Of a DNA stretch of 64,000 nucleotides, positions 25,451 through 35,461 are shown one piece after another (position 1 is the stretch's first letter; every line of letters starts with the position of its first letter). Location of the stretch: contig DLKL01000025.1 in the NCBI GenBank assembly GCA_002476495.1, forward strand, positions 1 through 64,000, in the 5' to 3' direction. The stretch is from Lachnospiraceae bacterium UBA7589 (GTDB taxonomy: Bacteria > Bacillota > Clostridia > Lachnospirales > Lachnospiraceae). The notes beneath the pieces were generated by a model that had not been told where the DNA came from, did not search any database, and saw only the letters and a program-made list of their open reading frames with translations. Both the position numbers and the translations under genes were made by a program.

Positions 25451-26224
25451 ATGGATTTGACAATTTCAACCCTGACTCTTGAGGCTTTTTTACTGGTAGT
25501 TGTAAGAACCGGGTGCTTTTTTGCCCTGGCTCCTATTTTTGGAAATAAAGCAGTTAATTCCAGAATAAGAATACTTGTTGCCGCCTGTGTATCCATTGCA
25601 GTTTTTTCAGCTCTTGATGTATCCTTGCCTGAATACAATTCTGTTCTTGGGTATAGCGGACTTGTAATAAAGGAAGCTTTGGTAGGGCTGGCTATGGGTT
25701 TTATTTCCAGCTTTGTTATGTCTATTCTTGTTATGGCAGGAGAGTTTATTGACAGAGAAATGGGTTTAACAATGTCTTCCAATTTTGATTTGAATACAGG
25801 TGCGATGATAACAGTTACAGCTGAATTATATGACAGACTGGTAAGTGTGGTGCTTCTTATTACCAATATGCATTTTTATATTATTACAGCACTTGTTCAA
25901 TCTTTTTTGCTAATACCTGTAGGACAGATAACACCTAATGTACCGGTTTTGTATAACTCTGTATTAGGGTTTATAACCCAGTTTTTCGTTTTGGGCTTCA
26001 GAATTGCCATGCCTGTTTTTTTAAGTGCTGCAATGCTTAATATTGTACTCGGAGTGTTGGCAAAAAGCTCACCACAGATGAATATGTTTGCCGTAGGAAT
26101 ACAGCTTAAGGTTACTATGGGATTACTTGTACTGATAATTACAATTATGTTTATTCCCAATATTGCCAATTATCTCATGGAAACTATGAGAGATATGCTT
26201 AATACTCTTATGGGAGGTCTTTAA
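25451..26224 (+). CDS. fliR: Flagellar export gate protein FliR
   Basis: A 257-residue, very hydrophobic protein with about six membrane segments. The conserved FliR features are a VRTGCFFALAPIFGNKAVNSR opening (split here as VRTGCFFALAPIFG and NKAVNSRIRI), AGEFIDREMGLTMSSNFD, and a C-terminal MFAVGIQLKVTMGL region. FliR completes the FliP/Q channel and is located right before flhB, with which it makes one functional unit. Its stop codon is one base from the flhB start. Confidence 0.95.
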   Translation: MDLTISTLTLEAFLLVVVRTGCFFALAPIFGNKAVNSRIRILVAACVSIAVFSALDVSLPEYNSVLGYSGLVIKEALVGLAMGFISSFVMSILVMAGEFIDREMGLTMSSNFDLNTGAMITVTAELYDRLVSVVLLITNMHFYIITALVQSFLLIPVGQITPNVPVLYNSVLGFITQFFVLGFRIAMPVFLSAAMLNIVLGVLAKSSPQMNMFAVGIQLKVTMGLLVLIITIMFIPNIANYLMETMRDMLNTLMGGL

Positions 26225-26225
26225 T

Positions 26226-27338
26226 GTGACTGACAGTATTATAATAAGATATAATCTGCAGCTTTTTGCGGATGAGGGTGGAGATAAAACAGAGGAGCCT
26301 ACCGCAAAAAAAATTGAAGATTCGCGAAAGGAAGGAAGTGTCGCAAAGAGCAAGGAAGTATCTAATGCAATTACTTTATTGGCATTTTTTATTTCATTAA
26401 AAATTTTCATTCCTTTTCTATCAAAAAGATTATTGGAAATGTTCGAAATTTTCTGGAGCCCTGCCAGTGAGCTGGCTACAAAAAATTTCAGTACTAAAAC
26501 CATGTGGCAGTTGTTTTTTGATGTGATTATATATATTGTTATCACAATATTGCCGTTTATGCTGGTTGCTCTTGTTGTTGGTTTTTTGTCTGAACGGTTT
26601 CAGATAAAATGGATGGTTACGGCAAAGCCATTGAAACCAAAATTCAATAAGCTTAATCCTGTCAGTGGCTTCAAAAGAATGTTCAGCAAGGAAGCCCTTT
26701 TTAACCTTGTGTTGTCTATACTCAAAATAATAGTTTTTTCCGCAATAGCCTATTCGGTTATAAAGGATAATGTGGGAGTTATCATATCAGTATATGATTA
26801 TAATATAGAGGATTGTCTTGGAATCCTTTACGATGTTGTAATGGATTTGGGAATAAAAATATCGGTTGTATACCTGCTTTTTGGAATTGCAGATTTATTT
26901 TTCAAGAAGTGGAAACACAAAAAGGATCTTCGGATGACAAAAAATGAAGTCAAGGATGAATACAAAAACCAAGAGGGAGATCCTAAAATTAAAGGACAGC
27001 AAAGGCAGAGAATGCAACAGGCTGCCCGTCGGAGAATGATGAACAGTATACCTGAGGCAGATGTGGTAATTACAAATCCTACCCATTTTGCTGTGGCTTT
27101 AAAATATGATAATGCATTGTCAAGTGCCCCTGTTGTAACAGCTAAGGGAGCCGACTATCTGGCCATGAAAATCAAAGATATTGCCAGAGAAAACAATGTA
27201 GAAATTGTAGAAAATAAACCTCTTGCCAGAATGTTATATTCAAATGTTGAAGTGGGAAATGAGATTCCACCTGAATTATACCAGGCAGTGGCGGAGGTTT
27301 TAGCTTATGTATATAAGCTGAAAAATAAAGTCAGTTAA
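26226..27338 (+). CDS. flhB: Flagellar export specificity switch protein FlhB
   Basis: A 370-residue export gate protein with four predicted membrane helices and a cytoplasmic domain. The N-terminal EEPTAKKIEDSRKEGSVAKS is diagnostic. The autocleavage site N284-P-T-H287 is intact (VVITNPTHFAVAL), so the specificity switch from hook to filament export by FliK should work. GTG 26226 is the start, one base after the fliR stop, with GGAGGT upstream. It is followed by a 127-base gap before flhA. Confidence 0.95.
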   Translation: MTDSIIIRYNLQLFADEGGDKTEEPTAKKIEDSRKEGSVAKSKEVSNAITLLAFFISLKIFIPFLSKRLLEMFEIFWSPASELATKNFSTKTMWQLFFDVIIYIVITILPFMLVALVVGFLSERFQIKWMVTAKPLKPKFNKLNPVSGFKRMFSKEALFNLVLSILKIIVFSAIAYSVIKDNVGVIISVYDYNIEDCLGILYDVVMDLGIKISVVYLLFGIADLFFKKWKHKKDLRMTKNEVKDEYKNQEGDPKIKGQQRQRMQQAARRRMMNSIPEADVVITNPTHFAVALKYDNALSSAPVVTAKGADYLAMKIKDIARENNVEIVENKPLARMLYSNVEVGNEIPPELYQAVAEVLAYVYKLKNKVS

Positions 27339-27465
27339 AATATATGATTAATTTCAATGAATATACAAATATACAATTGACAGAAAAACGGATAATGATT
27401 AGCAAAAAAAGTCTTGGGAAATGACAATGAGATTTCCTGTAAATCAGAGAAAGGAGATTGGAAAA

Positions 27466-29508
27466 ATGAAGAAAAATGATTTGTTCCTTGGCATATATCT
27501 TCTTGCGGCAATCATTTTTATGATTATTCCCATCCCTGCAACTTTATTGGATGTTTTAATTTTGTTTAATATATCAATGGCACTTATTATTGTATTTAAC
27601 TGCCTTTTTGCGAAGGAAACCCTGGATATGTCAGGATTTCCAACATTGCTGCTTTTTACTACCGTGTTCAGAATATCTTTGAATGTGTCTTCTACAAGAC
27701 TGATTCTTTCTACAGGTAATCCGGGAAAGGTAGTGGAGGTATTTGGAACCTTTGTTGGAGGAGGAAACCTGGTAATCGGTGCCATAGTATTTATAGTTCT
27801 TATTATTGTCCAGATGATGATTATAAACAAAGGCTCGGAGAGAGTTTCTGAGGTAACTGCCAGATTTACACTGGACGCAATGCCTGGAAAGCAGATGGCT
27901 ATAGATGCAGATCTTAACACCGGTGTCATAACCGACCAGGAGGCAATAAAAAGAAGAGAAAAAATTCAGCAGGAATCGGCATTTTTTGGTTCCATGGATG
28001 GTGCCTCAAAGTATGTTAAGGGTGATGCTACGGCAGGTCTGATTATAACATTAATTAATATTGTGGGAGGTCTGATACTGGGTGTAACCAATATGGGTCT
28101 TACATTAAATGAGGCCTTACAAAAGTTTACAATCCTTACCATTGGTGATGGCCTTGTATCCCAGATTCCTTCAATGCTTATATCTTTGTCAACAGGTATC
28201 CTTGTTACCAAGGCATCAAAGGAAGAAAACGTTGGAGATATACTGATCGGACAGCTTTTCAGTATACCTAAGGTTCTTTTGATGGTGGGATGTGCAATGA
28301 TACTCCTTGGAATCTGTACACCACTAAGCTTATTTTTCTGTGGCGCATATGGTATTCTTTTTATTATTCTTTCCAGGGCAATTAAGGGAAGAGAGGAAGA
28401 GGCTGCAATTAAGGAAGAAATAGAAGAAGAGGAGGTTCAGGCTGATGAAATCAGAAGACATGAAAATGTTAATTCACTTCTTCAGGTTGATCCTATTGAA
28501 TTGGAATTCGGATATGGAATAATTCCTCTGGCAGATGTTAACCAGGGAGGAGATCTCCTTGACAGAGTTGTTATGATCAGAAGACAAATAGCACTTGAAC
28601 TTGGAGCGGTTGTGCCTATAATAAGACTTAGGGATAATATACAGCTCAACCCTAATCAGTATATAATTAAAATTAAAGGAATTCAGGTAAGTGAGGGTGA
28701 GATATTATTTGATCATTACATGGCTATGAATCCCGGATATGTAGAAGACGAAATTACAGGTATACCAACACTTGAGCCGGCATTCCATCTTGAGGCTATG
28801 TGGATAACAGAATCCCAGAGAGAAAGAGCGGAATCCCTTGGATATACAGTTGTTGATCCTCCGTCAATTATAGCAACACACCTGACAGAGGTAATTAAGC
28901 AACACTTAGATGAGCTCCTTACCAGACAGGATGTTCAAAATCTTATTGATAATATTAAGGAAAACAATAAAACTCTTGTCGATGATCTTGTTCCAAAGCT
29001 TTTAGGCGTAGGAGATATACAAAAGGTATTGCAAAACCTGTTAAAAGAGGGTATATCCATAAGAGATCTGGTTACCATTTTTGAAACTCTTGCAGATTAT
29101 GCATCTACAACAAGAGATACGGATATTCTGACAGAATATGTAAGACAAAGCCTGAAGAGGGCTATTTCCAACAAGTATTTTGGAGATTCAGATTCTTCTA
29201 TGGTTGTAACTCTTGATCCTAAGGTGGAGCAGATGATTATGTCATCAATAAAGCAGACAGAGCAGGGTGCTTACATATCCCTTGATCCGGCAGTTACAAA
29301 AAGTATACTGAAGGCTACAGAAACAGAAATTAAAAAGCTTGAGGACAAAGGACAGGCGCCTATAATTATAACTTCTCCTATAGTCAGAATGTATTTTAAG
29401 AAGCTTACAGCTGATTATTTCAGAGATCTTATAGTTGTTTCATATAATGAAATTGATTCTGATATAGAACTAAAATCAGTGGGAGTGATAACCGTAAATG
29501 ATAATTAA
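27466..29508 (+). CDS. flhA: Flagellar export gate protein FlhA
   Basis: A 680-residue protein forming the nonameric ring of the export gate and coupling export to the proton motive force. The N-terminal half has about eight membrane helices with the conserved FLIP-type cytoplasmic loop (ARFTLDAMPGKQMAIDADLN). The C-terminal half is the large soluble domain that docks chaperone-substrate complexes. ATG 27466 follows AAAGGAGA; an in-frame ATG at 27421 has no suitable site. The end overlaps flhF by 11 bases, so the two are probably coupled. Confidence 0.96.
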   Translation: MKKNDLFLGIYLLAAIIFMIIPIPATLLDVLILFNISMALIIVFNCLFAKETLDMSGFPTLLLFTTVFRISLNVSSTRLILSTGNPGKVVEVFGTFVGGGNLVIGAIVFIVLIIVQMMIINKGSERVSEVTARFTLDAMPGKQMAIDADLNTGVITDQEAIKRREKIQQESAFFGSMDGASKYVKGDATAGLIITLINIVGGLILGVTNMGLTLNEALQKFTILTIGDGLVSQIPSMLISLSTGILVTKASKEENVGDILIGQLFSIPKVLLMVGCAMILLGICTPLSLFFCGAYGILFIILSRAIKGREEEAAIKEEIEEEEVQADEIRRHENVNSLLQVDPIELEFGYGIIPLADVNQGGDLLDRVVMIRRQIALELGAVVPIIRLRDNIQLNPNQYIIKIKGIQVSEGEILFDHYMAMNPGYVEDEITGIPTLEPAFHLEAMWITESQRERAESLGYTVVDPPSIIATHLTEVIKQHLDELLTRQDVQNLIDNIKENNKTLVDDLVPKLLGVGDIQKVLQNLLKEGISIRDLVTIFETLADYASTTRDTDILTEYVRQSLKRAISNKYFGDSDSSMVVTLDPKVEQMIMSSIKQTEQGAYISLDPAVTKSILKATETEIKKLEDKGQAPIIITSPIVRMYFKKLTADYFRDLIVVSYNEIDSDIELKSVGVITVNDN

Positions 29509-30715
29509 AAAATATAAAGCACCAACTGAAAAAGAAGCTGTACTTATGGCGAAGGATGATTTAGGACCTGAGGCTATTGTTATGAATGTTAAAACAATTA
29601 AGCCCGGAGGAATTTTTAAGCTTTTTAAAAAAACTAAGGTCGAGCTTACTGCTGCCATAGATGACAATATTAGCCAGGAATCCGGAAATAAGGAAACATC
29701 TTCCTCAAAAGAAACCTACAGATTCGGAGATTTGTTTGCCGGTCAGGAAGCTTCAGGAAGTGCCATTGAAGAAAAGATTAATAATATTGCAAAGCTTTTA
29801 GAGGAACAGATGATTGCGGCAAAGCAACCGGTAAAGCAGGAAATTGAAAGTCATAATCTGTATGGAGAAAAAATCTTTGAAAAAGCCCCTGTAAGGGAAA
29901 TTGAGGCTGAGCCCGAAAATGAACCTAAAAGCCGGATTATAGACCTGATATGTAATCAATTGATTGAAAACGATGTAAAAAAGAAATTTGTTGACAATAT
30001 TATATCCGAAATGGATTGTCCTAAGGACAGCCGGCGCCTTGATAATATATTGTCAAGTGTATATCAGAAAATTGTGCTTAAACTGGGAGAAATAAAACCC
30101 TTGTCTCCAAGTGAGAATAAGCCTAAGATTATATTCTTTATAGGAAATACCGGTGTGGGAAAAACCACAACTGTTGCTAAATTGGCATCAAAAAGTAAGC
30201 TGGAGGATAAGCTTAAGGTTGCTTTATTTTCTGTTGATACTTACAGAATTGCTGCAATTGAACAGCTTAAAACTTATGCAAATATAATAAATGCCCCTAT
30301 GGAGGTAATTTACACACCTGAGGATATGGGACATGCCATTGAGAAATATAGTGACTATGATTATATTTTTGTTGATACGGCAGGAAGGTCACATCAGGAC
30401 AAAAAGCAAAAAAAGGATTTGTGTGCTATTCTTAATTCGGTTGGAGATTATGAAAAAGAGGTATATCTTGTTGTAAGTGTAGCCGTAAAATATAGTGATC
30501 TTGTCAACATTGCCAAAGCATACAGTGATATTACCGAATACAAGCTCATATTTACAAAACTGGATGAGACAACAGGCATAGGAAGTATACTTAATTTGAA
30601 AATGGAGCTGGATAAAGATTTATCATATGTTACATGGGGGCAGAATGTGCCTGATGATATCGGAGTAATAAATCCGCAGGTTATTGCAAAAAAATTACTT
30701 GGGGGTGAGAAATAG
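29498..30715 (+). CDS. flhF: Flagellar SRP-like GTPase FlhF
   Basis: A 405-residue SRP-family GTPase that positions the first flagellar components at the membrane. A basic/natively unfolded N-terminal region (about residues 1-130) precedes the NG domain. The P-loop is IGNTGVGKTTTVAKLAS near residue 216, followed by the VDTYRIAAIEQLKTYA, VDTAGRSHQD and FTKLDETTGIG motifs. The next gene, flhG, encodes its activator, so the pair would set flagellar number and place. It overlaps the end of flhA. Confidence 0.95.
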   Translation: MIIKKYKAPTEKEAVLMAKDDLGPEAIVMNVKTIKPGGIFKLFKKTKVELTAAIDDNISQESGNKETSSSKETYRFGDLFAGQEASGSAIEEKINNIAKLLEEQMIAAKQPVKQEIESHNLYGEKIFEKAPVREIEAEPENEPKSRIIDLICNQLIENDVKKKFVDNIISEMDCPKDSRRLDNILSSVYQKIVLKLGEIKPLSPSENKPKIIFFIGNTGVGKTTTVAKLASKSKLEDKLKVALFSVDTYRIAAIEQLKTYANIINAPMEVIYTPEDMGHAIEKYSDYDYIFVDTAGRSHQDKKQKKDLCAILNSVGDYEKEVYLVVSVAVKYSDLVNIAKAYSDITEYKLIFTKLDETTGIGSILNLKMELDKDLSYVTWGQNVPDDIGVINPQVIAKKLLGGEK

Positions 30716-30716
30716 A

Positions 30717-31598
30717 ATGGATCAGGCATCTAAGCTAAGACAGATGGTTAGTTCGGATAATGGAATAGAAAATGCCAGGGTAATAGCTGTAACAAGTGGA
30801 AAAGGTGGTGTTGGCAAAACAAGCCTGTCAGTTAATCTCGCTATAGAAATGTCCAAAAGAGGGAAAAAGGTTGTTATATTTGATGCGGATTTTGGCCTGG
30901 CCAATGTGGAGGTAATGCTGGGAATACGTCCCAAATATAATCTTTTAGACATATTCAAAAATAAAAAAAGCATAGAGGAAATAATCACAAAGGGACCTAA
31001 TGGTATAGGTTTTATTTCCAGTGGCTCAGGTGTTTTAGAGCTTGCCACAATGGATCATGACAATATAAGGGTTTTGATTAATCAGATGAGTAAGCTGGAT
31101 AAACTTTATGATGTTGTTATTATAGATACAGGAGCGGGAATAACGGATTCTGTAATGGAATTTGTAATGGTTAGTCCCGAAATACTTCTGGTTGTAACGC
31201 CGGAACCAACATCAATTACAGATGCGTACTCCCTGTTAAAGGTACTGAGAAGAAAGGATGACTTTAATCCTATGTATAAGACTATAAATGTTGTATCTAA
31301 CAGGGTTTCCCGGACTGATGAAGGAAGGGAAATATATGAAAAAATGAATACTGTGTCATCAAAATTTCTCAATACCAGGCTACAGTATCTTGGTGAGATA
31401 TATCAGGACAGAAACGCATCTCTGGCAATAATTGAGCAAAAACCTGTATGCTTATCTTATCCCCTTTCCCAGGCAGCAAGGGGAATCAGCGGCATTGCAG
31501 ACAGGCTGATGAATGATGAAGTTCAGAGTGTGCCAAAGGATGGAATAGCAAAGGTTTTCTTTGATTTTATAAGATCAAGGAAAAGAAAACAAAGATAA
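30717..31598 (+). CDS. flhG: MinD-like ATPase FlhG (YlxH/FleN)
   Basis: A 293-residue ParA/MinD-type ATPase. It has a deviant Walker A (SGKGGVGKTSLSVNLA), and the N-terminal DQAxxLR motif (D2-Q-A-S-K-L-R8) that activates the FlhF GTPase. The MinD-like DADFGLANVEVMLG and VIIDTGAGI motifs are also present. FlhG controls flagellar number and, in Bacillus, C-ring assembly. ATG 30717 is preferred over an upstream TTG at 30684 because GGGGGTGA lies just before it and because it puts the DQA motif at the N-terminus. Confidence 0.95.
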   Translation: MDQASKLRQMVSSDNGIENARVIAVTSGKGGVGKTSLSVNLAIEMSKRGKKVVIFDADFGLANVEVMLGIRPKYNLLDIFKNKKSIEEIITKGPNGIGFISSGSGVLELATMDHDNIRVLINQMSKLDKLYDVVIIDTGAGITDSVMEFVMVSPEILLVVTPEPTSITDAYSLLKVLRRKDDFNPMYKTINVVSNRVSRTDEGREIYEKMNTVSSKFLNTRLQYLGEIYQDRNASLAIIEQKPVCLSYPLSQAARGISGIADRLMNDEVQSVPKDGIAKVFFDFIRSRKRKQR

Positions 31599-31619
31599 TT
31601 TATTTAAGGGGAATAAGAC

Positions 31620-32312
31620 ATGATGATTGGTTGCAAGGTTGAACTGGTATCCTATGAGGATATTACGAATCAGGTTATAAATAAGAAGGTGCTGACCAGC
31701 AAGGTATATGATGTATTGGATTCAGATCTTCTTCAGATTGCCATGCCCACATACGAAGGAAAAATGGTGCCACTTGGTATGGATTCGGTTTATTCGGCAA
31801 CCTTTTACACGGAAAAGGGTCTTTTTGAGTGCTTTGTTAAGGTTACCTCCAGATACAAATCCGGTCAGTTGTTCTGTCTTGAGGTGACAATGCTTAATGA
31901 GCTTACCAAGGTTCAAAGAAGACAGTTTTTCAGACTGGATTGTACGATTGACGGTTATTCGCGTATTGTCTCTGACGAGGAATATGATACCGGAATATAT
32001 GAGGATAACGATCAATGGAATAATGTAAGAATTGCAGATATAAGTGGAGGCGGTGTAAAGATGTATCAGCATCTTTGCGTTGAACCAAATGAGATAATTC
32101 TTCTTAAATTTAACCTGCCTATAGAAGATAAGCTATTTGGTGTGGAAACCATGGGGCGTATTCTCAGGGCTATGCCATACAACGGAAGGACTGATATATA
32201 CGATCACCGGGTTGAATTTATGAATATAAGCAAAGATAACAGAGACAAAATAGTTAAATATATATTTGAAGAGCAGAGAATGAAGCGGGCTAAGGAAACA
32301 GGGTTTAGGTAA
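31620..32312 (+). CDS. PilZ-domain flagellar brake protein (YcgR/YpfA-like)
   Basis: A 230-residue protein with a YcgR-type N-terminal beta domain and a C-terminal PilZ domain. The c-di-GMP contacts expected of PilZ are visible: VQRRQFFRLDC (the RxxxR motif) and DISGGGVKM (the D-x-S-x2-G motif). Such proteins slow or stop the motor by contacting MotA or FliG when c-di-GMP is high. The gene lies between flhG and cheB inside the operon, so it is made along with the motor it would brake. Two adjacent in-frame ATG codons (31620 and 31623) could serve as start. Confidence 0.9.
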   Translation: MMIGCKVELVSYEDITNQVINKKVLTSKVYDVLDSDLLQIAMPTYEGKMVPLGMDSVYSATFYTEKGLFECFVKVTSRYKSGQLFCLEVTMLNELTKVQRRQFFRLDCTIDGYSRIVSDEEYDTGIYEDNDQWNNVRIADISGGGVKMYQHLCVEPNEIILLKFNLPIEDKLFGVETMGRILRAMPYNGRTDIYDHRVEFMNISKDNRDKIVKYIFEEQRMKRAKETGFR

Positions 32313-33364
32313 TGAAAAAAATTCTTGTTATAGATGACTCTACACTTATGAGAAGAGTGATATCTGATATAATAAACCAGACAAATGAATATTGTGTTGC
32401 ATATATGGCAAAAAACGGCGTAGAGGGTCTGGAATATATTGAAAACAATAATGATATTTTAGGAGTATTTTGCGATATTAATATGCCTAAAATGAGCGGA
32501 CTTGAATTACTTCAGATATTAAAAAGAAGAAATATACATATTCCTGTAGTTATGATAAGCTCCAGTGACGATGTAAATGATACGATTACTGCGTTGCAGC
32601 TTGGAGCATTGGAATTTATAAAAAAACCTCAACAGGTTTTAACCGTTGGTAAAGAGTCCTTTGAAAAAAGGGTTAATAATGCACTGTGCATTCTTAATAA
32701 TGGTAAGAATCTGAGGGATATTAAGATGCCAAACGGTGTAATTTCAAGGACAAACAGTAATACTGCGCAGGCACAGGAAAGTAATCATTCTAAACTGATT
32801 GCCTTAGTATGTTCAACAGGAGGTCCGAGGGCATTACAAAGTGTTCTGCCTTTTATTCCTGAGAATATTAATGCTCCGATTGTACTTGTACAGCACATGC
32901 CGGCAGGCTTTACAAAATCTCTGGCTGACAGGCTTAATGATTTGAGCAGGATTCAGGTTAAGGAGGCAGAAAATGATGAAATCCTCAAAAAAGGCGTGTG
33001 TTATATTGCCAAGGGTGGATATCATTTAACAGTGAAAAGAGACGGAAAAACATCCAAAATATGTCTGGATGATTCTCCGGCAGTAATGGGGCTTAAGCCA
33101 TGCGGGAACATTATGTATGAGAGCCTTAGCAAAACAGATTATGCTGAAATAATATGTGTCGTTCTGACAGGTATGGGTGAAGATGGAGCAAAGGGAATTA
33201 TGAATCTTTCACGGACAAAAAATATATATGTTATTGCCCAGGACGAGGAAACTTCCACTGTTTATGGTATGCCAAGGGCGGTATATCAGAGAGGACTTAC
33301 TGACAGTGTATGCAGCATAGATAAAATAGCAGAAGAAATTACAAGAAAAGTGGGGGTGTTATAA
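32312..33364 (+). CDS. cheB: Chemotaxis methylesterase/glutamine deamidase CheB
   Basis: A 350-residue response regulator with an N-terminal receiver (D8-D9, phosphoacceptor D55, K in FIKKP) and a C-terminal methylesterase domain. The catalytic triad is readable: S168 (CSTGGPRA), H195 (VQHMP) and D291 (GMGEDGA). It removes methyl groups from chemoreceptors. The start codon overlaps the end of the PilZ gene (TAATG). No cheR methyltransferase gene is present in this window, so the partner enzyme must be encoded elsewhere. Confidence 0.96.
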   Translation: MKKILVIDDSTLMRRVISDIINQTNEYCVAYMAKNGVEGLEYIENNNDILGVFCDINMPKMSGLELLQILKRRNIHIPVVMISSSDDVNDTITALQLGALEFIKKPQQVLTVGKESFEKRVNNALCILNNGKNLRDIKMPNGVISRTNSNTAQAQESNHSKLIALVCSTGGPRALQSVLPFIPENINAPIVLVQHMPAGFTKSLADRLNDLSRIQVKEAENDEILKKGVCYIAKGGYHLTVKRDGKTSKICLDDSPAVMGLKPCGNIMYESLSKTDYAEIICVVLTGMGEDGAKGIMNLSRTKNIYVIAQDEETSTVYGMPRAVYQRGLTDSVCSIDKIAEEITRKVGVL

Positions 33365-33365
33365 G

Positions 33366-35447
33366 ATGGATTTAAGTCAATACCTTGAAATTTTTATTGA
33401 TGAGACCAAGGAGCATTTACAGACATTAAATGACCAGGTGCTGATACTTGAGTCAGATCCTGAAAACATTGATACAGTTAATGAAATTTTCCGAGCTGCC
33501 CATTCGTTAAAGGGTATGGCAGGCACAATGGGATTTAAAAGAATGCAGAGACTTACCCATGATATGGAAAATGTATTTTCTGAAATCCGCAATGGAAAAC
33601 TGAATGTAGATGCTGATATGGTAGATATTGTTTTTAAATGCCTCGATGCTATTGAAGGCTATTTGACCAACATTATCGAAACCTCTGATGAGGGTACTGA
33701 AGATAATGAAGAGCTTATTGGTTTACTTAATGCAGCTCTTACAAACAAACAGGATGATTCCCATGAAAAGGAAGAAACAAAAGTAAAGGAAGAAAAACCT
33801 GCTGCAGGCTCTCAGGAAAGAAAAAAATATCTGTCCATTCCTATAGCTGATTTTGAAAGAAATGCTATGCTGGAGGCAAAATCCAAGGGGCTTCATGTAT
33901 ATGCCACAACCGTTTATATTCAGGAGAGCTGTCTCCTTAAGGCAGCCAGGGCATTCCTTGTATTTAAGGGACTTGAGAATAAGGGTGAAATTATTAAATC
34001 GGTTCCAAGTGTCCAGGATATAGAGGACGAAAAATTTGAGTTTGATTTTTCAATGTTCATTATTTCCGATAAAAGCATAGAGGAAATCAAAAAGTGTATA
34101 GAGAATGTTTCTGAGATAGAAGAAGCTGTTATAGAAGAATATTCTATTCCGGATAAAGTGCAGGAAAGCATAATAAGTGAAGCACCGGAGAATGAAAAAG
34201 AAGAACAAAAGGAAGTAAAGACTGAAAAGCATGAGGAAAGTAAATCTCAGAATGTTAAGCCTGCAAAATCAACAAAGCCTGTAGTCAATCGCTCGGTGCG
34301 TGTAGATATAGAAAAGCTGGATGATTTGATGAATCTGGTTTCAGAGCTTATTATAGCAAAAAATGGACTTGTTTCCGTATCAGGTATAACTTCTAATCAT
34401 GAACAGGGCTTTAATGAGCAAATTGAATATCTGGAAAGAATTACTACAAATCTTCATGAGTCAGTAATGAAGGTAAGGATGGTTCCTATTGAAAGTGTTG
34501 TCAACAGATTCCCTAGAATGATAAGAGATTTATCTAAAAAGCTTAATAAAGAGATGGAACTTATTATGACCGGAGAGGATACAGAGCTTGACAGAACAGT
34601 TATTGACGAAATCGGAGATCCGCTTATGCATATGCTTAGAAATGCAGCTGATCATGGACTTGAGCCGACAATTGAGAGACTTAAGATAGGAAAGCCAAAG
34701 ACAGGTACAATAAGACTTGACGCATATCAGGACGGCAATAATGTAACCATAGAAGTTTCGGATGACGGTGCCGGAGTAGATGTGGAAAAAATAAAGAAAA
34801 AGGCAATAGAAAAGGGAAATATAACCGAAGAACAGGCTGAGTATATGTCCGATAAGGAAGCAATTGATTTACTGTTCCAGCCGGCATTCTCTACTGCAGA
34901 AAAGATTTCCGATGTTTCAGGAAGAGGTGTGGGCCTGGATGTTGTTAAGAATAAGATTGAAGGACTTGGCGGCGATGTTGAGGTAGTGTCAAGATTAGGA
35001 GAGGGTACTACTTTTATAGTAAGGCTGCCACTTACCCTGGCAATTATACAGGCACTTATGGTTGATGTTTCAGGTGAAAAATATGCACTGCCACTTAATT
35101 CTGTAGTTACGATAGAGGAGATTATGCCACAGGATATTAAGTATGTTCACACAAAGGAGGTAATTAATCTTAGGGGTGCGGTAATACCGATAGTAAGACT
35201 TAACGAAGTGCTTGATCTGGAGCCATTACAGTCTGAGGATTCTTATGAGGATGAAGGACTTATAGTTGTTATTGTGAAAAAGGGCGATAAGCAGGCAGGT
35301 CTTGTTATTGACAAGCTTCTGGGTCAGCAGGAAATTGTAATTAAGCCTCTTGGAAAATATATAAGAGTACCAAAGCTTATCAGCGGTGCTACAATACTTG
35401 GAAATGGTGAGGTTGCACTTATTATTGATTCCAATACATTGATATAG
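33366..35447 (+). CDS. cheA: Chemotaxis histidine kinase CheA
   Basis: A 693-residue kinase with the full domain set. P1 carries the phosphorylated histidine H46 (RAAHSLKGMAGTMGF). An acidic linker and P2-like CheY-binding domain (about 150-260) lead through a Lys/Glu-rich linker to P3 (VEKLDDLMNLVSELIIAK-type, here RVDIEKLDDLMNLVSELI). P4 carries the ATP-binding boxes HMLRNAADHGLE, DDGAGVD and SGRGVGLDVV, and P5 is the CheW-like domain (ALMVDVSGEKYALPLNSVV). It starts two bases after cheB. Confidence 0.97.
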   Translation: MDLSQYLEIFIDETKEHLQTLNDQVLILESDPENIDTVNEIFRAAHSLKGMAGTMGFKRMQRLTHDMENVFSEIRNGKLNVDADMVDIVFKCLDAIEGYLTNIIETSDEGTEDNEELIGLLNAALTNKQDDSHEKEETKVKEEKPAAGSQERKKYLSIPIADFERNAMLEAKSKGLHVYATTVYIQESCLLKAARAFLVFKGLENKGEIIKSVPSVQDIEDEKFEFDFSMFIISDKSIEEIKKCIENVSEIEEAVIEEYSIPDKVQESIISEAPENEKEEQKEVKTEKHEESKSQNVKPAKSTKPVVNRSVRVDIEKLDDLMNLVSELIIAKNGLVSVSGITSNHEQGFNEQIEYLERITTNLHESVMKVRMVPIESVVNRFPRMIRDLSKKLNKEMELIMTGEDTELDRTVIDEIGDPLMHMLRNAADHGLEPTIERLKIGKPKTGTIRLDAYQDGNNVTIEVSDDGAGVDVEKIKKKAIEKGNITEEQAEYMSDKEAIDLLFQPAFSTAEKISDVSGRGVGLDVVKNKIEGLGGDVEVVSRLGEGTTFIVRLPLTLAIIQALMVDVSGEKYALPLNSVVTIEEIMPQDIKYVHTKEVINLRGAVIPIVRLNEVLDLEPLQSEDSYEDEGLIVVIVKKGDKQAGLVIDKLLGQQEIVIKPLGKYIRVPKLISGATILGNGEVALIIDSNTLI

Positions 35448-35461
35448 TGGAGGTGTGAAAT

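Noticed and set aside
27373..27400. TTGACA before flhA as an internal promoter
   Set aside because: The hexamer at the correct spacing (TAGCAA) is a poor -10.
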